Origin: an uncultured Clostridia bacterium
GTDB lineage: Bacteria; Bacillota; Clostridia; Peptostreptococcales; Anaerovoracaceae
Length of the DNA stretch: 13,580 bases
NCBI GenBank assembly: GCA_934247125.1
Contig: CAKQIZ010000052.1
Coordinates: 1 to 13,580 of the forward strand
Reading direction: 5' to 3'
In this document: one piece after another, positions 5,737 through 13,185 of the stretch
Position numbering within the stretch: position 1 is the first letter of the stretch
Layout of the letters: the number at the start of each line of letters is the position of its first letter
Notes under the pieces: model-generated
Told to the model about the DNA's origin: nothing
The model's database searches: none
What the model saw: the letters and a program-made list of their open reading frames with translations, nothing else
Program-made: the position numbers and the translations under genes

Positions 5737-7576
5737 CTTTTTCACTGACATGCGCTCTGATGACTTCCATGAATTTCTCCCCGTATCTGTCTGCCTTCGC
5801 GTCGCCGACGCCCTTTACACAAAGAAGCTCAGCCTTCGTCTGAGGCATATACATGCACATTTCCGCAAGCGAAACATCCGTGAATATGACGTATGCAGGC
5901 ACGCTGCTCGTCCTGGCGATCTGCAGACGCAGTTTTTTGAGCTTTGCAAGAAGCACCTCGTCCGGCTGTCTGCCTGCTCCCGGACCGCCTGCCGCGCCTT
6001 TGCCCGCCGGTCCGCTCTGTATCTCGGCGAATTCTTTCACAAACTCCGTCTCGACCTTCACTCGGCCGCGCAGGAGATCCGCAGACTTTGCAGTAAGCCT
6101 GAGCACCGGATATTCGCCATCCTCGACACGCAGGAAGCCGTCGCTTATCAGCGCATCCGCCATCTGCCGTATCCTCTTCACCGGAGTGTCTGCCAGCAGC
6201 CCATACGTCGACAGTCTGTCCAGCCCCGCCGAAAGCACGCGCTGATTCCTGCTGCCCCTGAGGATATCGGCGATCATCGTCACACCGTATCTTTCCTCGC
6301 AGCGGTAGACGCACGACAGTATCATCTGCGCCGGTACGGTATAATCGACTTTTTCGAATTCTGTCAGGCAGTTCGAGCAGTTGCCGCAGTAGTGCGGCGC
6401 TTTCTCTCCGAAATATCTCAGTATGAACTCCCGCAGACAGTCTCTGGTCGTCGAAAAAAACACCATCTGCCTCAGCCGTTCGTAGTCTTTTTCCTTGATC
6501 TCCGCGATCTCGTCATCGCTCAGCTCGTCGTTCTGCACCGGGTTTTCTATGAAAAACTTTATCGTATTCACGTCGCCCGGCGAATAAAAAAATATGCAGT
6601 CCGCTCTGCTGCCGTCACGGCCGGCTCTGCCGGCTTCCTGATAGTAGCTTTCGATGTTCTTCGGCATGCTGTAGTGTATCACGAACGAAACGTCGGATTT
6701 GTCGATGCCCATCCCGAATGCATTCGTCGCGACCATGATCTTTCGCCGGTCGTATATGAAATCGTCCTGATTGGCTATGCGTTCCTCGTCGGAAAGTCCT
6801 GCGTGGTATCTCGTTGCCTCGAAGCCTCTGGACTCCAGTAGTTCGCAGACTGACTCCACGTCCTTTCGCTTCGTGCAGTAGATTATGCCTGTCTGCCCCC
6901 TGCGCTTTGCAAGGGTCTTCAGGAGCTGCCGTTCTTTGTTGTCAGGGTGTATCACGGTGAATGACAGGTTCGGTCTGTCGAAACTGGTCGTTATGCAAAA
7001 CGGCTCGTCCAGCTCGAGCAGTGTTTTTATGTCTTCTTTCACGTCCGGTGTGGCTGTTGCTGTAAAGGCTCCGATAACCGGTCTGCCCTGCAGTTCTCTG
7101 ACAAATTCCGCGATCCTGAGGTAGCTGGGCCTGAAATCCTGGCCCCACTGCGATATGCAGTGGGCTTCATCTACTGCGATGAACGGTATGTCTATTTCTC
7201 TGCATATTTCTGCAAAGGTCTCGGAGTGCAGTCTTTCCGGGGCGACATAGACTATCCTGTAAAGGCCTCTGCTCATGGCTGAAAGCGTCCTGCCGTATTC
7301 CTGCGAGGTCATGGAGCTGTTGATGTATGCTGCCTTTATATCCATCTGCGACAGTGCGCTGACCTGATCCTTCATCAGCGATATGAGGGGCGAGACGACC
7401 AGCGTCGTGCCGTTTTGCATGAGTGCCGGGATCTGGTAGCAGACCGACTTGCCGGCTCCCGTCGGCATTATGCACATGACGTCTCTGCCCGCCATGATGC
7501 TGTCGATGACCTCTGCCTGGCCTTCCTTGAAAGTGTCAAAGCCGTAATATGATTTTAATATCCTGTTTCTGTCCAT
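5717..7576 (-). CDS. recQ: RecQ-family ATP-dependent DNA helicase
   Basis: A 619-residue 3'-to-5' helicase of recombination and replication-fork repair. Domains in order: motif 0 YYGFDTFKEGQAEVI (10-24), Walker A PTGAGKS (38-44), VDEAHCISQWGQDFRPSY (135-152) with the DEAH box and aromatic-rich loop, TATATP (172-177), and motif VI YQEAGRAGRDG (312-322). A zinc-binding module follows with Cys380, Cys397, Cys400 and Cys403, then a winged-helix RQC region (about 411-508), a Gly/Ala-rich linker (521-537) and a C-terminal HRDC domain (about 539-610), which aids DNA binding. All key residues are present and the length is normal. The ribosome site before the ATG is weak (AAGGA about 14 bases away). 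It stands alone, with ~278 bp on the 3' side and ~318 bp on the 5' side free of genes. Base composition is more G+C-rich than the cas and tup genes. Confidence 0.95.
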   Translation of the reverse strand: MDRNRILKSYYGFDTFKEGQAEVIDSIMAGRDVMCIMPTGAGKSVCYQIPALMQNGTTLVVSPLISLMKDQVSALSQMDIKAAYINSSMTSQEYGRTLSAMSRGLYRIVYVAPERLHSETFAEICREIDIPFIAVDEAHCISQWGQDFRPSYLRIAEFVRELQGRPVIGAFTATATPDVKEDIKTLLELDEPFCITTSFDRPNLSFTVIHPDNKERQLLKTLAKRRGQTGIIYCTKRKDVESVCELLESRGFEATRYHAGLSDEERIANQDDFIYDRRKIMVATNAFGMGIDKSDVSFVIHYSMPKNIESYYQEAGRAGRDGSRADCIFFYSPGDVNTIKFFIENPVQNDELSDDEIAEIKEKDYERLRQMVFFSTTRDCLREFILRYFGEKAPHYCGNCSNCLTEFEKVDYTVPAQMILSCVYRCEERYGVTMIADILRGSRNQRVLSAGLDRLSTYGLLADTPVKRIRQMADALISDGFLRVEDGEYPVLRLTAKSADLLRGRVKVETEFVKEFAEIQSGPAGKGAAGGPGAGRQPDEVLLAKLKKLRLQIARTSSVPAYVIFTDVSLAEMCMYMPQTKAELLCVKGVGDAKADRYGEKFMEVIRAHVSEKESEAQE

Positions 7577-7894
7577 GTATCGTCGTGTTATCCTTGATAT
7601 GTGCTGATTAACGTGTGATCGTGTGTTTTGCAGGTTTTACGGGTTTTGCGGGTTTCACAGCTGTGTATGCGAGCGCGAATGCGAGCGCTTGCCAAAGCGT
7701 CTGCCATGACACGGGGTATGATCCCGATCATGAGAGCGAAACCCGCGCCCTAAAAGCGGTTTATCGAATATCGCACCGCCAGAAGTGCAGCCATAAGCGG
7801 GTAAAATCCGGCCCGATCCTGGAGTCGCCCCCGAAGCTATGAAATGATCTGTCCCAAAGCCGGCTCCCCGAATCCTCGCGCCTGCACGAGCCGC
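7577..7894. other. Gene-free interval between recQ and the nitroreductase gene
   Basis: No coding region is supported on either strand. It contains the tandem repeat at 7626-7652, GCGAGCGC twice near 7669-7688, and a perfect inverted repeat ATGATC-CC-GATCAT at 7718-7731. I found no clear promoter for recQ and no intrinsic terminator for the nitroreductase gene. A 75-codon plus-strand ORF crosses it but has low-complexity composition and no recognisable motif. Confidence 0.5.
7626..7652. repeat. Three tandem 9-bp repeats upstream of recQ
   Basis: On the plus strand TTTTGCAGG, TTTTACGGG and TTTTGCGGG follow one another without gaps, followed by a decayed TTTCACAGC. They lie about 50-75 bp upstream of the recQ start codon and could be a binding array or a simple slippage product. 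Confidence 0.6.
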
Positions 7895-8434
7895 TCAGTA
7901 AACCTCTCTGTGTATCTTGCCGGCCATTTCTGAAGTGATGGTCTGCAGATCGTACGGTGCCGGATGCGATGCGGGCACCCCGAGCGACAGCATCGCTTCC
8001 AGACGACAGGTTTCCGGGAACCCCAGCAGTTTTCTGAGATATTCCTCAGTCGTTTCGGGCGGCTGGTCCGATGCCATTCTCAAACGCCCCTGTATCCAGC
8101 AGCTGCCGAGCCCCAGACTGTCCGCCATCAGGTGCATGTTCGCCATCACGATCGAGCAGTCCTCGACCCAGACATCGCATTTTTCCGGATCAGCTATCAC
8201 TACGATTGCCGTATCTGCACCTTTTAGCATGGCAGCACCTGCCACTCTGGAATGCGCCATCTTTTCCAGAGTATCCTTATTTCTTACCACGATAAATTCC
8301 CATGGGCGGCGACCCTTGCTCGATGCTGAAAGCATCCCGGCCTGAAGTACTTTCTCTATCTTTTCATCATCTATACGCTCGCCTGTGTACTTCCTGACAC
8401 TGCGGCGGTTTCTCATTATTTCAAGCAGATCCAT
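7895..8434 (-). CDS. Nitroreductase-family FMN-dependent oxidoreductase
   Basis: This 179-residue flavoprotein belongs to the small, single-domain nitroreductase fold. These proteins bind FMN as homodimers and reduce nitro compounds, quinones or other acceptors with NAD(P)H; the physiological substrate is unknown. The N-terminal FMN-phosphate motif NRRSVRKYT (9-17) is clear, followed by SSKGRRPWEFIVV (38-50), the helix-loop ADSLGLGSCWIQG (104-116) and LSLGVPASHPAPYD (149-162), all at the usual places. The ATG is preceded by AGAGGAG at six bases, a strong ribosome site. It looks monocistronic, with its own promoter (8508-8536) and nearby palindromes that suggest a dedicated regulator. A ferredoxin-like extension, found in some relatives, is absent. 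Confidence 0.92.
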   Translation of the reverse strand: MDLLEIMRNRRSVRKYTGERIDDEKIEKVLQAGMLSASSKGRRPWEFIVVRNKDTLEKMAHSRVAGAAMLKGADTAIVVIADPEKCDVWVEDCSIVMANMHLMADSLGLGSCWIQGRLRMASDQPPETTEEYLRKLLGFPETCRLEAMLSLGVPASHPAPYDLQTITSEMAGKIHREVY

Positions 8435-8480
8435 GATTTTCTCCTCTTTTTCTTATTTTCTATGTAACTGTGCTACGCCC

Positions 8481-8490
8481 CGGATATCCG
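8481..8490. promoter_or_regulatory. Perfect palindrome in the nitroreductase 5' untranslated region
   Basis: CGGATATCCG is a perfect 10-bp palindrome about 10-20 bp downstream of the predicted transcription start. It could be a repressor site; chance occurrence is possible. Confidence 0.3.
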
Positions 8491-8507
8491 AACGATCGAC
8501 TGTCTTT

Positions 8508-8536
8508 ATTTTACTATCAAACCCGCAAAGCTTCAA
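8508..8536 (-). promoter_or_regulatory. Promoter of the nitroreductase gene
   Basis: On the minus strand TTGAAG (8536-8531) and TAAAAT (8513-8508) are separated by 17 bp, giving an untranslated leader of about 65 nt before the well-formed ribosome site. Confidence 0.6.
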
Positions 8537-8543
8537 TCGAAAA

Positions 8544-8562
8544 CCGAATTATATAATTTCGG
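8544..8562. promoter_or_regulatory. AT-core inverted repeat upstream of the nitroreductase promoter
   Basis: CCGAATTATATAATTTCGG is a near-perfect inverted repeat (one-base offset) that ends 7 bp upstream of the -35 box. TTATATAA cores flanked by GC arms are typical of dimeric winged-helix regulators such as MarR-type proteins, which often control nitroreductases. The regulator is not in the window. Confidence 0.45.
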
Positions 8563-8722
8563 CTCACCTCCGCGTTTCATGATCACCTCTTATTTCTGTT
8601 ATGCATGGCTGCTTACTTCTGTGACGCACGACTGTTACTCACAGCGATCTGGATCGGAACTATAAATCAGAATGATAAAATGGTATAGCCTGGAAAAATC
8701 CCAAAGTCACATGCTGGATAAA

Positions 8723-8752
8723 TTGTATCAGAACTTGTGGACACAGTATAAT
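8723..8752 (+). promoter_or_regulatory. Promoter-like pair pointing into the CRISPR array
   Basis: TTGTAT (8723-8728) and a perfect TATAAT (8747-8752) are 18 bp apart on the plus strand. No plus-strand gene follows, so any transcript would run antisense through the array. In AT-rich DNA such a match may be chance. Confidence 0.3.
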
Positions 8753-8801
8753 CCCGAAATTTGTGTATTATCCGCCACATTTAAAAATACTGCGTTTGTG
8801 T

Positions 8802-8850
8802 ATTGAGACCAAAAAACAATGTGTTCTACACAAATTCAAAGAGTCTCAAT
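8802..8850 (-). terminator. Nested inverted repeats with a T6 run, possible end of the CRISPR transcript
   Basis: Outer arms ATTGAGAC (8802-8809) and GTCTCAAT (8843-8850) are perfectly complementary. Inside, TGTGT-TCT-ACACA (8820-8832) forms a hairpin that, on the minus strand, is followed by TTG and then six T residues (8816-8811). That arrangement could terminate pre-crRNA transcription, about 180 bp past the last repeat. The inner stem is only 5 bp, so efficiency is doubtful. Confidence 0.4.
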
Positions 8851-8884
8851 TTAAGTTACAGATGAATTGAAAGGCCACTGGATC

Positions 8885-8983
8885 CTATGATGTAGCTGTT
8901 AAATCCCCAACTTCTTCAAGCTCTCTAATTATAACACTTCCACGCTGTGTTTTGTTCACCTCTTGATCAAAGGGTCGATTACG
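8885..8983 (-). pseudogene. Possible coding remnant, product unknown
   Basis: A 32-codon open stretch ends in TAG and begins right after an in-frame TAA, with no plausible start codon and ribosome site. It reads RNRPFDQEVNKTQRGSVII, then RELEEVGDLTATS, a protein-like, charged composition that resembles a gene's C-terminal end. I cannot name the family; a decayed transposase tail is one possibility given the surrounding repeats. It may equally be random. Confidence 0.2.
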
Positions 8984-9025
8984 TTATGCTGCTTTTAGAG
9001 AAAGTTTCCCCTCATCTTTATTCAA

Positions 9026-9057
9026 ATTTCTACTCACGCGCCCCTTGCGGGCGCGAC
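9026..9057 (-). repeat. Degenerate terminal repeat with preserved hairpin
   Basis: This oldest, leader-distal copy is 32 bp. It has lost one base of the stem and carries one substitution. On the minus strand the stem becomes CGCGCCC/GGGCGCG, 7 bp with no mismatch: the substitution turns the consensus G-U wobble into G-C. Confidence 0.85.
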
Positions 9058-9393
9058 GACTTTTATTCGCTTCGCCGGGGGAAACATTGACATTTCTACT
9101 CACACGCCCCTTGCGGGGCGCGACATTTTGCTAACAGTTGGCATAAAATAGCATAAAAAATTTCTACCCACACGCCCCTTGCGGGGCGCGACGGATATAA
9201 CGCATATTATACCTGCGCGCGGCTGCAATTTCTACTCACACGCCCCTTGCGGGGCGCGACGTCTTTTGTGTAGAAGACTCTGCCTCCCACATTGATTTCT
9301 ACTCACACGCCCCTTGCGGGGCGCGACTGAAAGCGTTCAACTCGCTGCCCAAGCCGGTAAATTTCTACTCACACGCCCCTTGCGGGGCGCGAC

Positions 9394-9427
9394 CTGACGG
9401 GTGACTGGGATAATTCAATGCAGTACG
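9394..9427 (-). repeat. Spacer 24 from the leader, near-duplicate of spacer 13
   Basis: It matches the spacer at 10124-10158 at 31 of 34 positions and begins at the same PAM-proximal base. On the plus strand it encodes LTGDWDNSMQY in one open frame. Confidence 0.9.
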
Positions 9428-10123
9428 ATTTCTACTCACACGCCCCTTGCGGGGCGCGACCGGAAATCAGGCTGCAGCCGAAGGGGCGCTGACATTTCTA
9501 CTCACACGCCCCTTGCGGGGCGCGACATTTAAAAAACTGGACGTTGATTTGAATGACACATTTCTACTCACACGCCCCTTGCGGGGCGCGACAAGCACAA
9601 AATGATGAGGTCAAAGCCGCGGAAGATTTCTACTCACACGCCCCTTGCGGGGCGCGACGCATGAAACAGCTGAAATACATAAATTCGCAGGGCATTTCTA
9701 CTCACACGCCCCTTGCGGGGCGCGACATACGCCAGATAGAGTCGCCAGAATGTATGCAGATTTCTACTCACACGCCCCTTGCGGGGCGCGACGGGATGAA
9801 CTATAGCAATGCAGAGATTGCGAATATTTCTACTCACACGCCCCTTGCGGGGCGCGACATAAATGCGTCCTGCATCTTCTTGTCATTTGACATTTCTACT
9901 CACACGCCCCTTGCGGGGCGCGACTAATTTCATCTGTTAATCCTCTTTCATACATATATTTCTACTCACACGCCCCTTGCGGGGCGCGACGTATATATTG
10001 CCTAAATCTATTGATATCATTATCATTTCTACTCACACGCCCCTTGCGGGGCGCGACATTATCAGTTCGACAGGTACATAACACTGCTGGATTTCTACTC
10101 ACACGCCCCTTGCGGGGCGCGAC

Positions 10124-10158
10124 CCTGACTGGTGACTGGGATAATTCGATGCGGTACG
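10124..10158 (-). repeat. Spacer 13 from the leader, near-duplicate of spacer 24
   Basis: The younger of the pair. In crRNA orientation it differs from the older spacer at positions 6, 11 and 29 and extends one base further at the distal end. The same plus-strand frame encodes LTGDWDNSMRY: two changes are silent third-position changes and one is Gln to Arg. Confidence 0.9.
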
Positions 10159-10993
10159 ATTTCTACTCACACGCCCCTTGCGGGGCGCGACATGAAGTGA
10201 GTATCGGAAACGGAACGCAGGGTGAAATTTCTACTCACACGCCCCTTGCGGGGCGCGACACCTTCGACAGAACCGTTCAGCTGTTCTACTATAGATTTCT
10301 ACTCACACGCCCCTTGCGGGGCGCGACTCCTGCTGGATGGGAATTATACACTGAATAATTTTATTTCTACTCACACGCCCCTTGCGGGGCGCGACCTGCG
10401 CGCCGCCCTCAGCCAGCGCCTGCAGCACATTTCTACTCACACGCCCCTTGCGGGGCGCGACATTTGCAGTAAAATTCCACACATGTAAATATCAATTTCT
10501 ACTCACACGCCCCTTGCGGGGCGCGACGCGTCGCCGGTATAGTTGCAGCCGTTGCGGCGAGATTTCTACTCACACGCCCCTTGCGGGGCGCGACCTCCGT
10601 CTTTTTCTGTCTCTCTGATGTGCTTTGCATTTCTACTCACACGCCCCTTGCGGGGCGCGACCCTGCGCAAGCAAATATGAAATATATGTTAAGTCATTTC
10701 TACTCACACGCCCCTTGCGGGGCGCGACCTTAATCTACCCACAGCATTTTCAAGATTATTGATTTCTACTCACACGCCCCTTGCGGGGCGCGACGGTGAC
10801 ATCGTCAGCTACAATGAAAAGCTGTACATTTCTACTCACACGCCCCTTGCGGGGCGCGACATCTCTCCTCATGAACAGCACTCTCGCCGCATTGATTTCT
10901 ACTCACACGCCCCTTGCGGGGCGCGACAATTCGATGTGTCTGTTTGCGATTTCTACGTCGATTTCTACTCACACGCCCCTTGCGGGGCGCGAC

Positions 10994-11051
10994 AGCTACA
11001 TATAGTATACGTATCTATCGCACCTCCTATATACAAGAAGCGGACTTAAAA
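10994..11051 (-). promoter_or_regulatory. Leader segment of the CRISPR array
   Basis: This 58-bp segment joins the array promoter to the first repeat. A quasi-palindrome, ATAG-T-ATACGTAT-CTAT (11002-11018), sits 8 bp from the first repeat, where spacer integration is directed. AGGAGGT (11028-11022) looks like a ribosome site, but no start codon with an open frame follows. Confidence 0.55.
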
Positions 11052-11080
11052 AGTATAACAAAATATGCTATAAAACTCAA
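11052..11080 (-). promoter_or_regulatory. Promoter of the CRISPR array
   Basis: On the minus strand TTGAGT (11080-11075) and TATACT (11057-11052) are 17 bp apart. Transcription would start about 50 nt before the first repeat. Confidence 0.65.
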
Positions 11081-11098
11081 TATGCTGCATGATTCAGG

Positions 11099-11126
11099 CA
11101 TAAAATCCAGGCGAACCTCCCTGGAT
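11099..11126 (-). terminator. Possible terminator of the cas operon
   Basis: ATCCAGG (11105-11111) and CCTGGAT (11120-11126) form a perfect 7-bp stem with an 8-nt loop, followed on the minus strand by TTTAT. It lies 36 bp past the cas2 stop and before the array promoter, separating the two units. The T tract is short, so termination may be partial. Confidence 0.45.
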
Positions 11127-11161
11127 TATACGCATCACAGTACCTTCGCCTGCTGTTTTCA

Positions 11162-11452
11162 TTAAACGATAAGTACGCCTTCTGAATCATACGTTTCCTT
11201 TGCACCAATATGCTCAATTCTCTTTTTCCAGTTGTTACCCAGATAATAGAATCGCAAGCTGTCCGTTTCCTCATCGATCAACTTGATCAATTTATCCTTA
11301 AGTTTCAGGAATGACGAATAGTCTAAATTCGCTTCAAAAACAGAATTTTGAACTCGCTGAGCATGATCCTGACATGCCTTAGCCACTTTCCTTAATCGGT
11401 TCTTTCCCGCTGCAGTCGAGGTGCTAACATCATAACTTATCAATACCATCAT
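11162..11452 (-). CDS. cas2: CRISPR-associated endonuclease Cas2, type I-C
   Basis: Cas2 is the dimeric core of the Cas1-Cas2 integrase that inserts new spacers. The 96-residue protein starts MMVLISYDVST, with the conserved Asp after the first beta strand, followed by RLRKVAKAC, QRVQNSVFEA and DSLRFYYLG, a pattern typical of type I-C Cas2. I chose the ATG at 11452 because AGGTGA lies just upstream and the length matches the family. A GTG at 11461, directly abutting the cas1 stop, would add three residues but has no ribosome site. It is the last cas gene before the array. Confidence 0.95.
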   Translation of the reverse strand: MMVLISYDVSTSTAAGKNRLRKVAKACQDHAQRVQNSVFEANLDYSSFLKLKDKLIKLIDEETDSLRFYYLGNNWKKRIEHIGAKETYDSEGVLIV

Positions 11453-11461
11453 ATCGTTCAC

Positions 11462-12484
11462 CTATTTCTGTAAATACGGAGGATATTCTGCTAAATCTCC
11501 CCTGACATACTTCGCCAGCAAATTGCTCTGTACATAAGGCAGCAGTCCCGCTGGGATCTTCTGTTTTAAATAAGGATGCATCATTGGCTTTCTCTTTCGC
11601 TCCTGCCAGCGTGTTAATACCTTTTTTCGCCCCTCATCATTCAACCATACAGCACCCGATACCTGCCTCTCAAAATCCTTTTCTCCAACGATTTGAAGAT
11701 TTAACAGAGATAATACAAAGCGCTCGGCAATACATCGTGTTTCTTCGACAAGATCACAGGCCAGAGAACTCCTCCCGCTACGCAACGCATGATAAAAGCC
11801 TATATAGCTGTCCAGCCCCACTGTTTCCAGCGCTGCTGCATACTCGCTTGTTTCCAGTGTATAGATAAACGATAGCATCGCATTGACCGGATCCAGCGGT
11901 GGCCTCTTGCTTCGCATTTCAAAAGAAAAGGACGCCTTCTCATTGGTGATCAGCTTGTCAAACACAGAAAAATACATTTGTGCACAGCTGCCTTCGATCC
12001 CCAGGATTTCCTCCACAGTGTTCGCATCCATTACCTTTTCGATTCCTTCTGCCAGGAAATCCACTGCTTGTTTTATTTGTTTGTCCTCACGTAGTCCCAC
12101 ATTATCATGAAGAGATCTTCGCAGGACTTGCCTGGTATTGCTGAATTTAGCTGCCATTGTATTTCGTGTCAGCTCCAGACCATTCTCCCGAAAACGATCG
12201 ATCTGTCCAACTCTCAAAAATACATTTCCCTTTGTCTCTCCGCATACTTTGGCAAGAAATTTCCCCTGTGGAGAAATAAAATTTATCGGGACCGTCAGGC
12301 CTACACACTTTCCCATCAAAGCCGGCGAGCATCCTATGTAACTGAAACACACGATATTCTCGATGTTTTCAAAAGGGATCCGAAGCTTCGTCTCTCCATC
12401 AATTTTGCATACCAGATTTTCTCCATCTAAAGTCAAATATGCCTGTTCATTCGTAATATAAACCGTATTCAATAGCTTTCGCAT
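11462..12484 (-). CDS. cas1: CRISPR-associated integrase/endonuclease Cas1, type I-C
   Basis: This 340-residue protein catalyses spacer integration with Cas2. The metal-binding active site is visible: Glu164 in LGIEGSCAQMYF (161-172), His232 in GFYHALRSGRSSLACD (229-244), and Asp244 with Glu247 in CDLVEE. The N-terminal beta domain begins KLLNTVYIT, and NFISPQGKFLAKVCG (68-82) is the expected strand-loop. Length and sequence fit the Cas1c subgroup. The ATG has AAAGGA upstream. It follows cas4 by 23 bp, and its TAG abuts the cas2 start region, so cas4-cas1-cas2 form one adaptation unit. Nothing suggests inactivation. Confidence 0.97.
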   Translation of the reverse strand: MRKLLNTVYITNEQAYLTLDGENLVCKIDGETKLRIPFENIENIVCFSYIGCSPALMGKCVGLTVPINFISPQGKFLAKVCGETKGNVFLRVGQIDRFRENGLELTRNTMAAKFSNTRQVLRRSLHDNVGLREDKQIKQAVDFLAEGIEKVMDANTVEEILGIEGSCAQMYFSVFDKLITNEKASFSFEMRSKRPPLDPVNAMLSFIYTLETSEYAAALETVGLDSYIGFYHALRSGRSSLACDLVEETRCIAERFVLSLLNLQIVGEKDFERQVSGAVWLNDEGRKKVLTRWQERKRKPMMHPYLKQKIPAGLLPYVQSNLLAKYVRGDLAEYPPYLQK

Positions 12485-12507
12485 TTTGACATCCTTTCAA
12501 ATAATCT

Positions 12508-13185
12508 TTACAAGTCTTCCTCCACGACATGACGCAGCTCGTTTTGAAATCTATAAGACTTCTTCAAAGACTCCGGCATACACAGGTCTTTCATAGAGCA
12601 TCCGCTGCAATGCTGGTCCTTTCTGATGGGTGGAATGATACCCTCGCTGAGATTAGTCCTCATTTCACTTAAAAGTTGTCTCAATTCATCATCAAATTCC
12701 TGATACGTATCTGTAAAATCAACAGGAATTCTACGCTTCACATCTGCATAATACACAACTGTCGCGCAATCACAGTGAAATATATAGTCCACACATAATT
12801 TTTGCGCAAAAACCTGCATAAGGTCATCTCTGCGATGCACCTGCTGTTTTGGCTTAGTCGGTTTATATTCTACGATACAAAGCTCATATCTCTTACCGTC
12901 ATGAAAAACATCGGTCCCATCTTTTGATTCTTTACACTCCAGACAATCCGTGACTCCATAAAGATTATATTCATCCAAATCATTGTATACCGGAACAGAT
13001 GTATATACTTTTCTTCCTCTTGCCGTGTAATTGCTGTCAGGATCGTGTACCCGTTCATGCATCAAATTAGCTTTTGTAACAAAAACATTTTCTGCCCACG
13101 CCTTATCGATTTCTAAAAGACCCCAGCGATGTGGACAATACATATAATGCTGAATGGATCGAATCGTTATTTCTTCATTTCTCAT
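12508..13185 (-). CDS. cas4: CRISPR-associated exonuclease Cas4, type I-C
   Basis: Cas4 trims prespacers and selects those with a correct PAM before Cas1-Cas2 integration. The 225-residue protein has the four iron-sulfur ligands: Cys17 in YMYCPHRW (14-21), and Cys193, Cys196 and Cys202 in HCSGCSMKDLC (192-202). The RecB-like nuclease core is complete: His43 in LMHERVH (41-47), Asp80 in YGVTD (76-80), and Glu106 and Lys108 in IVEYKPTK (104-111), with Gln124 in the following helix. The ATG overlaps the cas7 stop codon (ATGA), so translation is coupled to the interference genes. Length is normal. Confidence 0.96.
   Translation of the reverse strand: MRNEEITIRSIQHYMYCPHRWGLLEIDKAWAENVFVTKANLMHERVHDPDSNYTARGRKVYTSVPVYNDLDEYNLYGVTDCLECKESKDGTDVFHDGKRYELCIVEYKPTKPKQQVHRRDDLMQVFAQKLCVDYIFHCDCATVVYYADVKRRIPVDFTDTYQEFDDELRQLLSEMRTNLSEGIIPPIRKDQHCSGCSMKDLCMPESLKKSYRFQNELRHVVEEDL

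Larger units (their letters stand above)
8563..9025. other. Gene-free interval at the distal end of the CRISPR array
   Basis: I see no intact gene. The AT-rich interval carries the inverted repeats at 8802-8850, repeated TTTGTGTA words (near 8759, 8794 and, inverted, 8828), a 32-codon open remnant (8885-8983) and a plus-strand promoter-like pair (8723-8752). The mix suggests decayed mobile-element sequence, but no insertion sequence is identified. Confidence 0.4.
9026..10993 (-). CRISPR. Type I-C CRISPR array, 30 repeats and 29 spacers
   Basis: Repeats are 33 bp; the minus-strand form begins GTCGCGCCCCGCAAGGGG and ends CGTGTGAGTAGAAAT. It can fold CGCGCCCC/GGGGCGUG (8 bp, one G-U) around a GCAA tetraloop. 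Cleavage at the stem base by Cas5c, as known for type I-C, would leave the 11-nt handle UGAGUAGAAAU. Spacers are 33-35 bp. The minus-strand orientation follows from the leader and cas genes lying at the high-coordinate side and the degenerate repeat at 9026-9057 on the other. Only two repeats deviate: the terminal one and the one at 9160-9192 (one T-to-C change on the plus strand). With cas7, cas4, cas1 and cas2 adjacent, the locus assignment is firm. Confidence 0.98.

Noticed and set aside
5555..6841. A 428-codon plus-strand ORF opposite recQ
   Set aside because: It is antisense to a complete, motif-rich recQ and has no domain or ribosome site. It is a shadow of G+C-rich codons.
7615..7842. 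A 75-codon plus-strand ORF between recQ and the nitroreductase gene
   Set aside because: Low-complexity start from the 9-bp repeats, no ribosome site and no family resemblance.
8710..8752. Sequence resembling an insertion-sequence end (TGTGTCCACAAG on the minus strand)
   Set aside because: No matching inverted end or transposase is present in the window, and I could not assign an element from memory.
9553..11049. Plus-strand ORFs through the array, with recurring STHTPLAGRD, LLTRPLRGAT and FYSHAPCGAR peptides
   Set aside because: They are the three forward frames of the CRISPR repeat, kept open by its lack of stop codons. They are not proteins.
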